Of a stretch of DNA of 64,000 nucleotides, positions 33,970 to 41,839 are shown one piece after another. The DNA is taken from contig NZ_JAAQYM010000007.1 in assembly GCF_012986595.1 (NCBI RefSeq), positions 310,001 through 374,000 of the forward strand, given 5' to 3'. Numbering within the stretch: the first letter of the stretch is position 1; each line of letters opens with the position of its first letter. A program made the translations under genes and the position numbers. The stretch is from Pseudomonas koreensis (GTDB lineage Bacteria > Pseudomonadota > Gammaproteobacteria > Pseudomonadales > Pseudomonadaceae). The notes under the pieces were generated by a model that worked only from the letters and a program-made list of their open reading frames with translations, did no database searches and was not told the DNA's origin.

Positions 33970-35022
33970 ATGTCAGCCCCCATGAACGTAAAAGTCCAAG
34001 ACCCGACCTTCGAACTGGCGCTGGTGTCGCCGTTCCTCCTGCAGACCCTTGCCGAAGTCGTGCACAACAAGGGCATCGACCCTGAAAGCCTGTGCCGTGG
34101 CCTGGGCTTTACGCTCGAGGATCTGCAGGATCCGGCACAACGCATCTCCTATCGCCAGGCCGTGGCCATGATTCAGCGCGCGCTCAAAGTGCTGCCCAAT
34201 CAGGGGCTCGGCCTGTGGGTGGGCGCGCAAAACGTGCTGGGGACGCTGGGGCTGCTCGGGCATGTGTTGTCGCTGTGCAAGACCTTGCGCGATGCCTTTG
34301 CACTCGGCATCCGCCACCAGCACACTTCCGGCGGGATCGTGGTGTCCAGCGTCGATGTGGTGGGCGGGCAGGTGCACCTTGATGCGGAATGCCGCCTGCC
34401 GTTCGCTGATGTGCAGGTGTTCGCGGTCGAAGAGTTTTTCGCCAGTTTGCTGGTGTACGGGCGGGCGCTGGCGGGGGCTGATTTCAAGCCGATTGCCGTG
34501 GAATTCGTGCACGCCGCCCCGGATTATCTGAACGAATACCATCGCCTGCTTGGCCCGGACGTCCGCTTCGGCTGTCTGCACAATCGCATGCTGATCGACG
34601 CGCAATGGCTCGACGTCAACCTGCCCAATCATCATTCCCTGGCACTGCGTCAGGCCGTGGCCTTGCTGGAGCTGGAAGCGGCGCAGGTGCACCAGAAACT
34701 CGACCTGATTCAGGCGGTGGAGCGGGCGATTGCCCGGGACTTGAGCCGGGGCAGCCATATCGAGAAGATCGCCGGTGACTTGAACATGAGCAGCCGCACC
34801 TTGCGCCGGCGCCTGACCGAGCATGCGCTGACCTTCGAGGCGCTGCTGGAGCAGGTGCGTCAGGCACGCACCATGAGCCTGCTGGCCAATCCGGACATGC
34901 CAATCGAGCGCATCACCGAAGAAGTGGGTTACAGCGATGTGCGCAGTTTTCGTCGGGCATTCAAGCGCTGGACGGGAATGAGCCCGAGTGCGTGGCGTAC
35001 CGAGAGCACCGCTAGCATTTAG
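33970..35022 (+). CDS. AraC-family regulator with Arabinose_bd-type N-domain
   Basis: A 350-residue transcription factor. The N-terminal 200 residues match the PF12625-type ligand-binding domain of the OruR/ArgR/SphR group (SPFLLQTLAEVVHNKGIDPE, LGLWVGAQNVLGTLGLLGHV, VEFVHAAPDYLNEYHRLLG). The C-terminus carries two helix-turn-helix units: IEKIAGDLNMSSRTLRRRL and the conserved second one ITEEVGYSDVRSFRRAFKRW with TGMSPSAWR. It is divergent from the SphA-like gene with 199 bp between, which is the likely control region. P. aeruginosa SphR is the closest precedent by arrangement; the ligand here could be a sphingoid base or another amphiphile. ATG codons at 33970 and 33982 are both possible starts, and neither has a strong Shine-Dalgarno. 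Confidence 0.85.
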   Translation: MSAPMNVKVQDPTFELALVSPFLLQTLAEVVHNKGIDPESLCRGLGFTLEDLQDPAQRISYRQAVAMIQRALKVLPNQGLGLWVGAQNVLGTLGLLGHVLSLCKTLRDAFALGIRHQHTSGGIVVSSVDVVGGQVHLDAECRLPFADVQVFAVEEFFASLLVYGRALAGADFKPIAVEFVHAAPDYLNEYHRLLGPDVRFGCLHNRMLIDAQWLDVNLPNHHSLALRQAVALLELEAAQVHQKLDLIQAVERAIARDLSRGSHIEKIAGDLNMSSRTLRRRLTEHALTFEALLEQVRQARTMSLLANPDMPIERITEEVGYSDVRSFRRAFKRWTGMSPSAWRTESTASI

Positions 35023-35023
35023 A

Positions 35024-35098
35024 AGATCAAAAGATCGCAGCCTTCGGCAGCTCCTACACCGTTCCCTGTAGGAGCTGCCGAAGGCTGCGATCTTTCGA
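35024..35098. repeat. REP, CTGTAGGAG type (inside-out pair)
   Basis: The two arms are arranged head-out: AAAAGATCGCAGCCTTCGGC ... CTCCTACACC then CCTGTAGGAGCTGCCGAAGG ... GCGATCTTTC. It follows the AraC gene stop directly. Confidence 0.8.
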
Positions 35099-35164
35099 CT
35101 TTCAGAGCCCCCACAAATCCTCCGGCTACAGGTAAACTCCCGCGCACTTTTCCAAGGAGTTCAC

Positions 35165-36052
35165 ATGAGTTACTACCAGCCTGGCATTCTCGCCACCCCC
35201 GTTCCTGCACAAGCGCGTCACCTGTTTTTCGCCCTTGAGTCGGTTGAAGCACTGTCGCAGGCGTTCGACAACTTGCTGAACCTGGTGGACGGCAAGTCGG
35301 CGGTGGTCGGTTTCGGTGAACCCTTGGTCAAGGCCCTGAACGTGCAGATCGACGGCCTGCGCAGCTTCCCGGCGATGAGCGGCGTCGGCGTGGAAAACCC
35401 GTCGACCCAGCACGCACTGTGGGTCTGGCTGCACGGTGTCGACCGTGGCGAACTGCTCAACCGCTGCAATGCTTTCGAAGCCGCGCTGGCCCCGGCCTTG
35501 CGTCTGGTCGAGATGCAGGAAGCCTTCCGCCACAAGGAAGGCCACGACCTGACCGGCTACGAAGACGGCACCGAAAACCCGCACGACGACGCCGCCATCG
35601 CTGCCGCGTTGCTGGGTGAGGGCGCCGAAGGTCTGGTCGGCGGCAGTTTCGCCGCAATCCAGCAGTGGCAGCACGACCTCAAGGGTTTCCATAAATTGTC
35701 CGGTGAAGACAAGGACAACATCATGGGCCGTCGCCTGAGCGACAACGAAGAGATCGACGACGCGCCAGTCTCCGCCCACGTCAAACGCACCGCCCAGGAA
35801 AGCTTCGCCCCGGAAGCCTTCGTCGTGCGCCGTTCGATGCCGTGGATCGAAGGCGATCGCGCCGGCCTGATGTTCCTCGCCTTCGGCTTTTCGCTGGATG
35901 CCTTCGAAGCACAACTGCGGCGGATGAGCGGGCTGGAAGACGGCATCACCGACGGTCTGTACCGCATCAGCCGGCCGATCACCGGCGGCTACTACTGGTG
36001 CCCGCCCATCAAGGACGGCCACCTCGATCTGCGCGCCGTGCGCCTGGGCTGA
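35165..36052 (+). CDS. Dyp-type peroxidase
   Basis: A 295-residue haem peroxidase of the dye-decolorising family, bacterial class B (YfeX/DypB-like). The hallmark GxxDG motif is GYEDGTENP (about residues 135-143), with the distal Asp. The proximal haem His is probably the one in SAHVKRTAQE. The C-terminal part FVVRRSMPWIEGDRAGLMFLAFGFSLD carries the class-B conserved Arg and the haem-pocket sequence LMFLAF. There is no Tat signal, so it is cytoplasmic unless loaded into an encapsulin; no encapsulin gene is in the window. A gene for a Gfo/Idh/MocA oxidoreductase begins 27 bp after the stop, so the two are likely co-transcribed. Confidence 0.93.
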   Translation: MSYYQPGILATPVPAQARHLFFALESVEALSQAFDNLLNLVDGKSAVVGFGEPLVKALNVQIDGLRSFPAMSGVGVENPSTQHALWVWLHGVDRGELLNRCNAFEAALAPALRLVEMQEAFRHKEGHDLTGYEDGTENPHDDAAIAAALLGEGAEGLVGGSFAAIQQWQHDLKGFHKLSGEDKDNIMGRRLSDNEEIDDAPVSAHVKRTAQESFAPEAFVVRRSMPWIEGDRAGLMFLAFGFSLDAFEAQLRRMSGLEDGITDGLYRISRPITGGYYWCPPIKDGHLDLRAVRLG

Positions 36053-36079
36053 GTCGTTTCAAATCAAAAGGAGTTGACC

Positions 36080-37048
36080 ATGGACGTGGTGCGTTGGGGC
36101 ATGATCGGTTGCGGCAGCGTCACTGAGCGCAAGAGCGGGCCGGCGTTCTACAAGGCGCCCGGCTCGGCGCTGGTGGCGGTGATGGGGCGGCGCCTCGAAG
36201 CCGTGAGCGATTACGCCGCGCGCCATGCCATCGCCCGGGTCTACACCGATGTCGATGCGCTGATCAACGACCCCGAGGTGGACGCGGTGTACATCGCCAC
36301 GCCACCCGACAGTCACCACGCCTACAGCCTCAAAGTCGCCGCTGCCGGCAAGCATTGCTGCGTCGAAAAACCGATGGCGCTCAACGCCGGGCAAAGCCGC
36401 GAGATGCAGCAGGCGTTCGCCGATGCCGGGCTGCACCTGTTCGTCTCCTACTACCGCCGCTCTTTGCCGCGTTTTCAACAAGTGCGGCAATGGCTGGCGC
36501 AGGGCCGTATCGGCGAGGTGCGGCACCTGAGCTGGACGCTGACCAAGGCCCCATCGACGGCGGATCTGGCCGGCAGCGCCAATTGGCGAACCGACCCGAG
36601 CGTGGCCGGCGGCGGTTACTTTGCCGATCTGGCCAGCCATGGTTTTGACCTGTTCCAGTATTTGCTCGGCGACATCGTCGAGGTCGCCGGTTTCACGGCG
36701 CGGCAGGCCGGTCTGTACGCCGCCGAAGATGCCGTCAGCGCCAGTTGGCGGTTCGCCTGCGGAGCACTGGGCATGGGCTGCTGGAGCTTTGTCGCGGATC
36801 GGCGCGAGGATCGGGTCGAGATTATCGGCAGCCTCGGTCGGATCAGTCTTTCCGTATTCGATGAACATCCCGTGCAGCTTCATGCGGATGAAATCATCAG
36901 CCTGGAAATCCCCCATCACGACCACATTCAGTGGCATCACGTCCTAGGCATGAACGCGCACATCCGTGGCGATTCGCAACATCCCGCTGTCGCCGCACAA
37001 GCCCTCAAGACCGATTGGGTGATGGACCAGATCCTCAAACGCCACTGA
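36080..37048 (+). CDS. Gfo/Idh/MocA family NAD(P)-dependent oxidoreductase
   Basis: A 322-residue dehydrogenase-type protein. The N-terminal Rossmann fold begins VRWGMIGCGSVTERKSGPAF with the GxGxxx dinucleotide-binding turn. The family signature is at residues 89-99 or so (GKHCCVEKPMALNAGQSREM), where the Lys of EKP is catalytic. The C-terminal alpha/beta domain shows GGGYFADLASHGFDLFQYLLG with the conserved Asp and His. Members act on sugars, inositols or related polyols, and the substrate cannot be read from sequence. The start at 36080 is fixed by AAGGAG six bases upstream; a TTG at 36074 is an artefact of extending the frame. It is followed by a REP element. Confidence 0.92.
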   Translation: MDVVRWGMIGCGSVTERKSGPAFYKAPGSALVAVMGRRLEAVSDYAARHAIARVYTDVDALINDPEVDAVYIATPPDSHHAYSLKVAAAGKHCCVEKPMALNAGQSREMQQAFADAGLHLFVSYYRRSLPRFQQVRQWLAQGRIGEVRHLSWTLTKAPSTADLAGSANWRTDPSVAGGGYFADLASHGFDLFQYLLGDIVEVAGFTARQAGLYAAEDAVSASWRFACGALGMGCWSFVADRREDRVEIIGSLGRISLSVFDEHPVQLHADEIISLEIPHHDHIQWHHVLGMNAHIRGDSQHPAVAAQALKTDWVMDQILKRH

Positions 37049-37068
37049 TTTACGCGTTAAACCACAAC

Positions 37069-37204
37069 CCTGTGGCGAGGGAGCTTGCTCCCGCTCGGCT
37101 GCGCAGCAGTTGTAAAACCATGCTCCTCGGTACACCCGACGGGCTGCGACCGCCGGGTTTTGGGGCCGCTTCGCTGCCCAGCGGGAGCAAGCTCCCTCGC
37201 CACA
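37069..37204. repeat. REP/BIME, CTGTGGCGAGGG type
   Basis: CCTGTGGCGAGGGAGCTTGC and GCAAGCTCCCTCGCCACAG bracket a 136-bp imperfect palindrome between the oxidoreductase and the GntR operon. Confidence 0.85.
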
Positions 37205-37273
37205 GAATCAGACATGATCTTCATGTTCTGTGCTCAGCTCTAAGGTTATGCCCAAACAATATTTCTCAAGCTT

Positions 37274-37313
37274 GTCATAACGTCTCTAAGATCACGTCAT
37301 AACTCGTTATAAC
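37274..37313. promoter_or_regulatory. Candidate GntR operator array
   Basis: GTCATAAC at 37274-37281 and 37296-37303, and the perfect palindrome GTTATAAC at 37306-37313, lie within 52 bases of the GntR gene start. The pattern GT-n-TA-n-AC is what HutC-type GntR regulators bind, so autoregulation of the whole operon is likely. Confidence 0.55.
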
Positions 37314-37325
37314 AAGTGATCCCTG

Positions 37326-38078
37326 ATGACCGATAACGTCCTGTCCCTCAGCAGCGTCCCGCTGCACACCCAACTGCGCGATGTCCTGCGTGCGCGCATT
37401 CTTGACGGCGAATACCCGCAAGACAGCCAGATGCCCTCCGAAAGCGAGCTTGGCACGCTGTTCAAAGTCAGCCGCATTACCGTGCGCCAGGCCTTGGGCG
37501 ATCTGCAGAAAGAAGGGCTGATCTTCAAGATCCACGGCAAGGGCACTTTCGTCGCCAAGCCGAAAACCTTCCAGAACGTCAGCAGCCTGCAAGGCCTCGC
37601 CGAGTCCATGACCGGGCGCGGCTACGAGGTGATCAATCGCCTGCGCAGCTTCAAATTCATCCCCGCCGACAAACGTGTGGCCGAGCGCCTGCAAGTCGCT
37701 GAAGGCGAGACTGTGGCGCAGATCAAACGCGTACGGCTGATCAACCGCGAGCCGATTTCGCTGGAAATCACCTACCTGCCCAAAGCCGTCGGCGAACGCC
37801 TGGAGAAGGCGGATCTGGTGACGCGCGACATCTTCCTGATTCTGGAAAACGACTGCGGCATCGCCCTCGGCCACGCTGACCTGGCGATCGACGCCGTGCT
37901 GGCCGACAGCGACCTGACCCAGGCGCTGAACGTCGAAGCCGGCTCGCCGATCATGCGCATCGAACGTCTGACCCACGACGCCAACGGTCAGCCGCTGGAC
38001 TTCGAACACCTTTACTACCGTGGCGATGCGTTCCAGTACCGCCTGCGGATCGACCGGCAAAAAGGGGAGCAGGCATGA
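37326..38078 (+). CDS. GntR-family regulator, HutC/UTRA type
   Basis: A 250-residue repressor-type regulator. Residues 10-75 form the winged helix (VPLHTQLRDVLRARILDGEY, PSESELGTLFKVSRITVRQA, GLIFKIHGKGTFV). Residues about 95-245 are a UTRA ligand-binding domain (VAQIKRVRLINREPISLEIT, GSPIMRIERLTHDANGQPLD, YYRGDAFQYRLRI). The gene opens the block that continues with the AprA-like flavoprotein, which it overlaps by four bases (ATGA). It therefore most likely controls that operon in response to the imported substrate. Three candidate operators lie just upstream. No clear Shine-Dalgarno is seen ahead of 37326. Confidence 0.92.
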   Translation: MTDNVLSLSSVPLHTQLRDVLRARILDGEYPQDSQMPSESELGTLFKVSRITVRQALGDLQKEGLIFKIHGKGTFVAKPKTFQNVSSLQGLAESMTGRGYEVINRLRSFKFIPADKRVAERLQVAEGETVAQIKRVRLINREPISLEITYLPKAVGERLEKADLVTRDIFLILENDCGIALGHADLAIDAVLADSDLTQALNVEAGSPIMRIERLTHDANGQPLDFEHLYYRGDAFQYRLRIDRQKGEQA

Positions 38079-39805
38079 CACGCAACACGTTGGAGCAGGA
38101 ATACGACATCGTCGTGATCGGCGGCGGCACCGCCGGCCCGATGGCGGCGATCAAGGCCAAAGAGAAGAACCGCGACTTGCGCGTGCTGCTGGTGGACAAG
38201 GCCAACGTCAAGCGCAGCGGCGCGATCAGCATGGGCATGGACGGCCTGAACAACGCGATCATCCCCGGCCACTCGACGCCGGAGCAGTACACCAAGGAAA
38301 TCACCATCGCCAACGACGGCATCGTCAATCAGGCCGCCGTTTACGCCTACGCCACGCACAGTTTTGAAACCATCGAGCAGCTCGACCGCTGGGGCGTGAA
38401 GTTCGAGAAGGACGAAACCGGCGATTACGCGGTGAAAAAAGTCCACCACATGGGCGCCTACGTGCTGCCGATGCCGGAAGGGCACGACATCAAGAAGGTG
38501 CTTTACCGCCAGTTGAAACGCGCACGGGTCAGCATCACCAATCGACTGGTCTGCACCCGCTTGCTGACCGACGAGGAGGGCGCGGTCAATGGCGTAATGG
38601 GCTTCGATTGCCGCACCGCCGACTTCCATGTGATCAAGGCCAAAGCGGTGATCCTTGCCTGCGGTGCGGCCGGTCGCCTCGGTCTGCCGTCCTCCGGCTA
38701 CCTGATGGGCACCTACGAAAACCCGACCAATGCCGGCGACGGTTACGCGATGGCGTATCACGCCGGGGCCGAGCTGGCGAACCTCGAATGCTTCCAGATC
38801 AACCCGCTGATCAAGGACTACAACGGCCCGGCCTGTGCCTACGTCACCGGACCCTTGGGCGGCTACACCGCCAACAACAAGGGTGAACGCTTCATCGAGT
38901 GCGACTACTGGAGCGGGCAGATGATGTGGGAATTCCACCAGGAACTGGAAAGCGGCAACGGCCCGGTGTTTCTCAAACTCGATCACCTGGCCGAGGAAAC
39001 CATCCAGAACATCGAGGAAATCCTGCACAGCAACGAACGCCCAAGTCGCGGCCAGTTTCACGCCAATCGCGGCACCGATTACCGCACGCAGATGGTCGAG
39101 ATGCACATCTCGGAGATCGGCTTTTGCAGCGGTCATTCGGCGTCGGGCGTGTGGGTCAACGAGCGTGCCGAGACCTCAGTGAAAGGCCTGTACTCGGCGG
39201 GCGACATGGCTGCCGTGCCGCACAACTACATGCTCGGCGCGTTCACCTACGGCTGGTTTGCCGGGCACAACGCGGCGGATTTCGTCGCCGGGCGCGCGTT
39301 TTCGGCGCTGGATACCGGGCAGATCGCGAAGGAAAAAGCCAGGGTCTACGCACCGCTGGACCGTGAGCACGGCCTGCCGCCGGCCCAGGTCGAGTACAAG
39401 CTGCGACGCTTCGTCAACGACTACCTGCAACCGCCGAAAGTGACCAAGAAGATGCAGATCGGTCTGCAACGCTTCAGCGACATCGAACGCGACCTCGAGC
39501 AGATGAAAGCCAACAACGCCCACGAACTGATGCGCGCGATGGAAACCAGCGTGATCCGCGACTGCGCCGAAATGGCCGCGCGCGCCTCGCTGTTCCGCGC
39601 CGAAAGCCGTTGGGGCCTGTATCACTACCGCGTCGATCACCCGCAGCGCAACGACGCTGAATGGTTCTGCCATTGCCACCTGAAGAAGGGTGACGACGGC
39701 CAGATGACCAGTTTCAAGAAGCCCGTCGAGCCGTACATCATCCCGCTCGATGCCGAAGAAATGCAGGCTTACGACCGCTTGCGGGTGGGCGCTTTTGCCG
39801 CTTGA
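38075..39805 (+). CDS. AprA-like FAD-dependent oxidoreductase
   Basis: A 576-residue flavoprotein of the fumarate reductase / adenylylsulfate reductase alpha family. The FAD-binding start is YDIVVIGGGTAGPMAAIKAK, followed by VKRSGAISMGMDGLNN, which resembles the AprA stretch GRSGAVAQGLSAIN more than succinate dehydrogenase. Other family elements are ACGAAGRLGLPSSGYLMG, ANLECFQINPLIK and SAGDMAAVPHNYMLGAFTYG. A helical C-terminal domain contains ESRWGLYHYRVDHPQRND. A two-cluster ferredoxin follows 26 bp downstream, the same pair as AprAB. However, there is no ATP sulfurylase or Qmo complex here, so a true sulfate-respiration role is unlikely. Together with the ABC importer it probably reduces or oxidises an imported sulfur- or oxyanion-type substrate (inference). 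Confidence 0.87.
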   Translation: MTRNTLEQEYDIVVIGGGTAGPMAAIKAKEKNRDLRVLLVDKANVKRSGAISMGMDGLNNAIIPGHSTPEQYTKEITIANDGIVNQAAVYAYATHSFETIEQLDRWGVKFEKDETGDYAVKKVHHMGAYVLPMPEGHDIKKVLYRQLKRARVSITNRLVCTRLLTDEEGAVNGVMGFDCRTADFHVIKAKAVILACGAAGRLGLPSSGYLMGTYENPTNAGDGYAMAYHAGAELANLECFQINPLIKDYNGPACAYVTGPLGGYTANNKGERFIECDYWSGQMMWEFHQELESGNGPVFLKLDHLAEETIQNIEEILHSNERPSRGQFHANRGTDYRTQMVEMHISEIGFCSGHSASGVWVNERAETSVKGLYSAGDMAAVPHNYMLGAFTYGWFAGHNAADFVAGRAFSALDTGQIAKEKARVYAPLDREHGLPPAQVEYKLRRFVNDYLQPPKVTKKMQIGLQRFSDIERDLEQMKANNAHELMRAMETSVIRDCAEMAARASLFRAESRWGLYHYRVDHPQRNDAEWFCHCHLKKGDDGQMTSFKKPVEPYIIPLDAEEMQAYDRLRVGAFAA

Positions 39806-39831
39806 TGCATCACCAGAGAGAGTCCGAACCA

Positions 39832-40076
39832 TGGCCTATCAAGCCCAGGAAATCTTCTTCCGCTCCAACGCCCCGGTCACCGTCGATGAGGACAAATGCA
39901 TCGCCGAAAAGGGCTGCACCGTGTGCGTCGACGTCTGCCCGATGGACCTGCTGGCGATCAACCCGGCCACGCAAAAGGCCTACATGGCGTTCGATGAATG
40001 CTGGTACTGCATGCCGTGTGAAAAGGACTGCCCGACCGGGGCCGTAAAGGTCGATATTCCCTATCTCCTGCGCTGA
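39832..40076 (+). CDS. AprB-like ferredoxin with two [4Fe-4S] sites
   Basis: An 81-residue soluble iron-sulfur protein. Two cluster-binding sets are visible: CIAEKGCTVCVDVCP at about residues 22-36 and CWYCMPCEKDCPTGA at about 57-71. The first has extra residues between its first two cysteines, as AprB does. AprB itself is about 150 residues with a C-terminal tail that wraps around AprA; that tail is missing, so the protein ends straight after the second cluster. It should pass electrons to or from the flavoprotein encoded 26 bp upstream. The start at 39832 follows AGAGAG with suitable spacing. A REP element separates it from the ABC importer genes. Confidence 0.92.
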
Positions 40077-40085
40077 AACCCGGTC

Positions 40086-40177
40086 CCTGTAGGAGCTGCC
40101 GAAGGCTGCGATCTTTTGACTTATGTTTTTTCAGATCAAGATCAAAAGATCGCAGCCTGCGGCAGCTCCTACAGGGG
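40086..40177. repeat. REP/BIME, CTGTAGGAG type
   Basis: CCTGTAGGAGCTGCCGAAGG ... GCGGCAGCTCCTACAGG palindrome inside the presumed operon, between ferredoxin and binding-protein genes. Confidence 0.85.
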
Positions 40178-40304
40178 ATTGTGGTAAGCCATAAAGCCAT
40201 CCGGAACACCCGGACGCTGGAATCACCAAAACCCCCTCGTTTCCCACCGCGCCCTGATCGCGGCGGAGACGAACAGCCAATCAATGATTCGAGGGGAAAC
40301 AACC

Positions 40305-41708
40305 ATGTTGCGTGCAGCAATCGCCGGTCTGGTACTGGCTTCATTCACCTTGTCGGCCTCGGCCGAAACCATTCGCATCGCCATCGGCACCCAGGACACC
40401 ACCATCAACTGCGCTGCGGGCGGCCTGTTGATTCGGGAGCTCGGTCTGCTCGACAAATACCTCCCGCACGACGGCGCCTACAAGGACGCGAAATACGACG
40501 TGCAGTGGAAGAACTTCACCAGCGGCGCGCCGCTGACCAACGAGATGGTCGCCGGCAAACTCGACTTCGGCGCCATGGCCGATTTCCCCGGGGCGTTCAA
40601 CGGGGTGGCGTTCGAGACCGCCGGCAAGCACAGCCTGTTCATCAGTGTGTTGTCGGGCAGCATCAAGGGCAGCGGCAACGGCATCGTGGTGCCGAGCGCG
40701 TCCGGGGTGCAGTCGCTGAGCGAGCTCAAGGGCAAGACCATCTCGGTGCCATTCGCCTCGACGGCCCACGGCATGTTGTTGCGTGCGGTGGCAGAGCAGG
40801 GCTGGGACCCGCTCAAGGACGTGAACATCATTGCCCAGCCACCGGAAGTTGCCGGCTCCGCATTGCAGGCGGGCAAGATCGACGCCCACGCCGATTTCGT
40901 GCCGTTCGCCGAACTGTTCCCCAGCCGTGGCTTCGCCCGCAAGATCTACGACGGTGCCCAGGCCAACGCACCGACCTTCCACGGTGCGCTGGTGGATCAG
41001 GCCTACGCCAAGAAGTACCCGGAAATCGTCGTCGCCTACCTGCGGGCGAGCATCGAGGCCAATCGGTTACTCACTGCCGAGCCTGAGAAGTACAGCGAGC
41101 TGATCGCCAAGGTCACCGGCGTCGATGCCGAGGTCAATTACCTGTTCCACGGCCCGCTCGGCGTGCAGACCCGCGACCTGAGCTGGAAGCCGGAATATCG
41201 CCAGTCCGTCGGCACCGCAATCGATACGCTGAAGCTGCTGAAGAAGGCCGATCGTGGCCTCGACCTGAATACCTTCATCGACGACCAGTACATCCGCGCC
41301 GCGTTCAAGGCGTCGAATCTGGACTACACCGCGCAGCTCGCCAATTACGCGCAGACCCCGCTGAAGGCCACGGATGCGGCGACTGGCAAAGCCATCACTG
41401 ACTTCAGCCACGTCGCGGAAATCTGGGTACGCGGCGAAGACAAGGTGCGCCAGTACGCTTCCGCTGAATCGGCTTTCACCGCGTTGGCCGCTTTGAAGCA
41501 GGAAGGTAAAAACATCCGCGCGGTGTATGCGCAGGCCAGTGACAGCGGGATCAAATTGCTCGCCGATCAGGCGTGGTTTGCCAGTGATGCCAAGGGGCGT
41601 TTGAGCGCGTTTCTGCTCAAGGGCCAGGCGCAGCAGTTCGCGGCGGCGCAGGGCGGCAAGGTTCTCGATTTCACCGATGCCACGACCCAGGCTGTGGCGA
41701 TCCACTAA
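40305..41708 (+). CDS. Ssu/Tau/Nrt-type ABC substrate-binding protein with NosL-like tail
   Basis: A 467-residue periplasmic protein with signal peptide cut after SASA (MLRAAIAGLVLASFTLSASA). Residues about 20-340 match NMT1/TauA-SsuA-type binding proteins: LLIRELGLLDKYLP, NEMVAGKLDFGAMADFPGAF, LKGKTISVPFASTAHGMLLR and AGKIDAHADFVPF. Normal members end near residue 330. Here about 100 more residues follow (WVRGEDKVRQYASAESAF, LLADQAWFASDAKGRLSAFL, FAAAQGGKVLDFTDA), which resemble the C-terminal half of NosL-type copper chaperones, though without the NosL CGM motif. The start at 40305 follows GAGGGG; the ATG at 40284 contains that site and is rejected. The permease and ATPase genes follow. The substrate is unknown: sulfonate, nitrate-like anion or metal complex are all conceivable. 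Confidence 0.85.
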   Translation: MLRAAIAGLVLASFTLSASAETIRIAIGTQDTTINCAAGGLLIRELGLLDKYLPHDGAYKDAKYDVQWKNFTSGAPLTNEMVAGKLDFGAMADFPGAFNGVAFETAGKHSLFISVLSGSIKGSGNGIVVPSASGVQSLSELKGKTISVPFASTAHGMLLRAVAEQGWDPLKDVNIIAQPPEVAGSALQAGKIDAHADFVPFAELFPSRGFARKIYDGAQANAPTFHGALVDQAYAKKYPEIVVAYLRASIEANRLLTAEPEKYSELIAKVTGVDAEVNYLFHGPLGVQTRDLSWKPEYRQSVGTAIDTLKLLKKADRGLDLNTFIDDQYIRAAFKASNLDYTAQLANYAQTPLKATDAATGKAITDFSHVAEIWVRGEDKVRQYASAESAFTALAALKQEGKNIRAVYAQASDSGIKLLADQAWFASDAKGRLSAFLLKGQAQQFAAAQGGKVLDFTDATTQAVAIH

Positions 41709-41728
41709 CCCGCAGAACATCGCTGCCA

Positions 41729-41820
41729 CCTGTAGGAGCTGCCGAAGGCTGCGATCTTTTGATCTTGATTCTGAAAAACAAAGTCAAAAGATCGCAGCCT
41801 GCGGCAGCTCCTACAGGGGG
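41729..41820. repeat. REP/BIME, CTGTAGGAG type
   Basis: Palindrome with arms CCTGTAGGAGCTGCCGAAGG and GCGGCAGCTCCTACAGG, lying between the binding-protein and permease genes. Confidence 0.85.
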
Positions 41821-41839
41821 CGTGGTGAAAGGAATATTT

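Noticed and set aside
35019..35252. Small minus-strand frame at the start of the Dyp peroxidase gene
   Set aside because: It is composed of REP sequence plus antisense of the peroxidase 5' end.
38075..40076. Dissimilatory sulfate reduction (true AprAB)
   Set aside because: The flavoprotein/ferredoxin pair resembles AprAB, but the ferredoxin lacks the AprB tail, and no Sat, Qmo or Dsr genes are present; the importer context points to another substrate.
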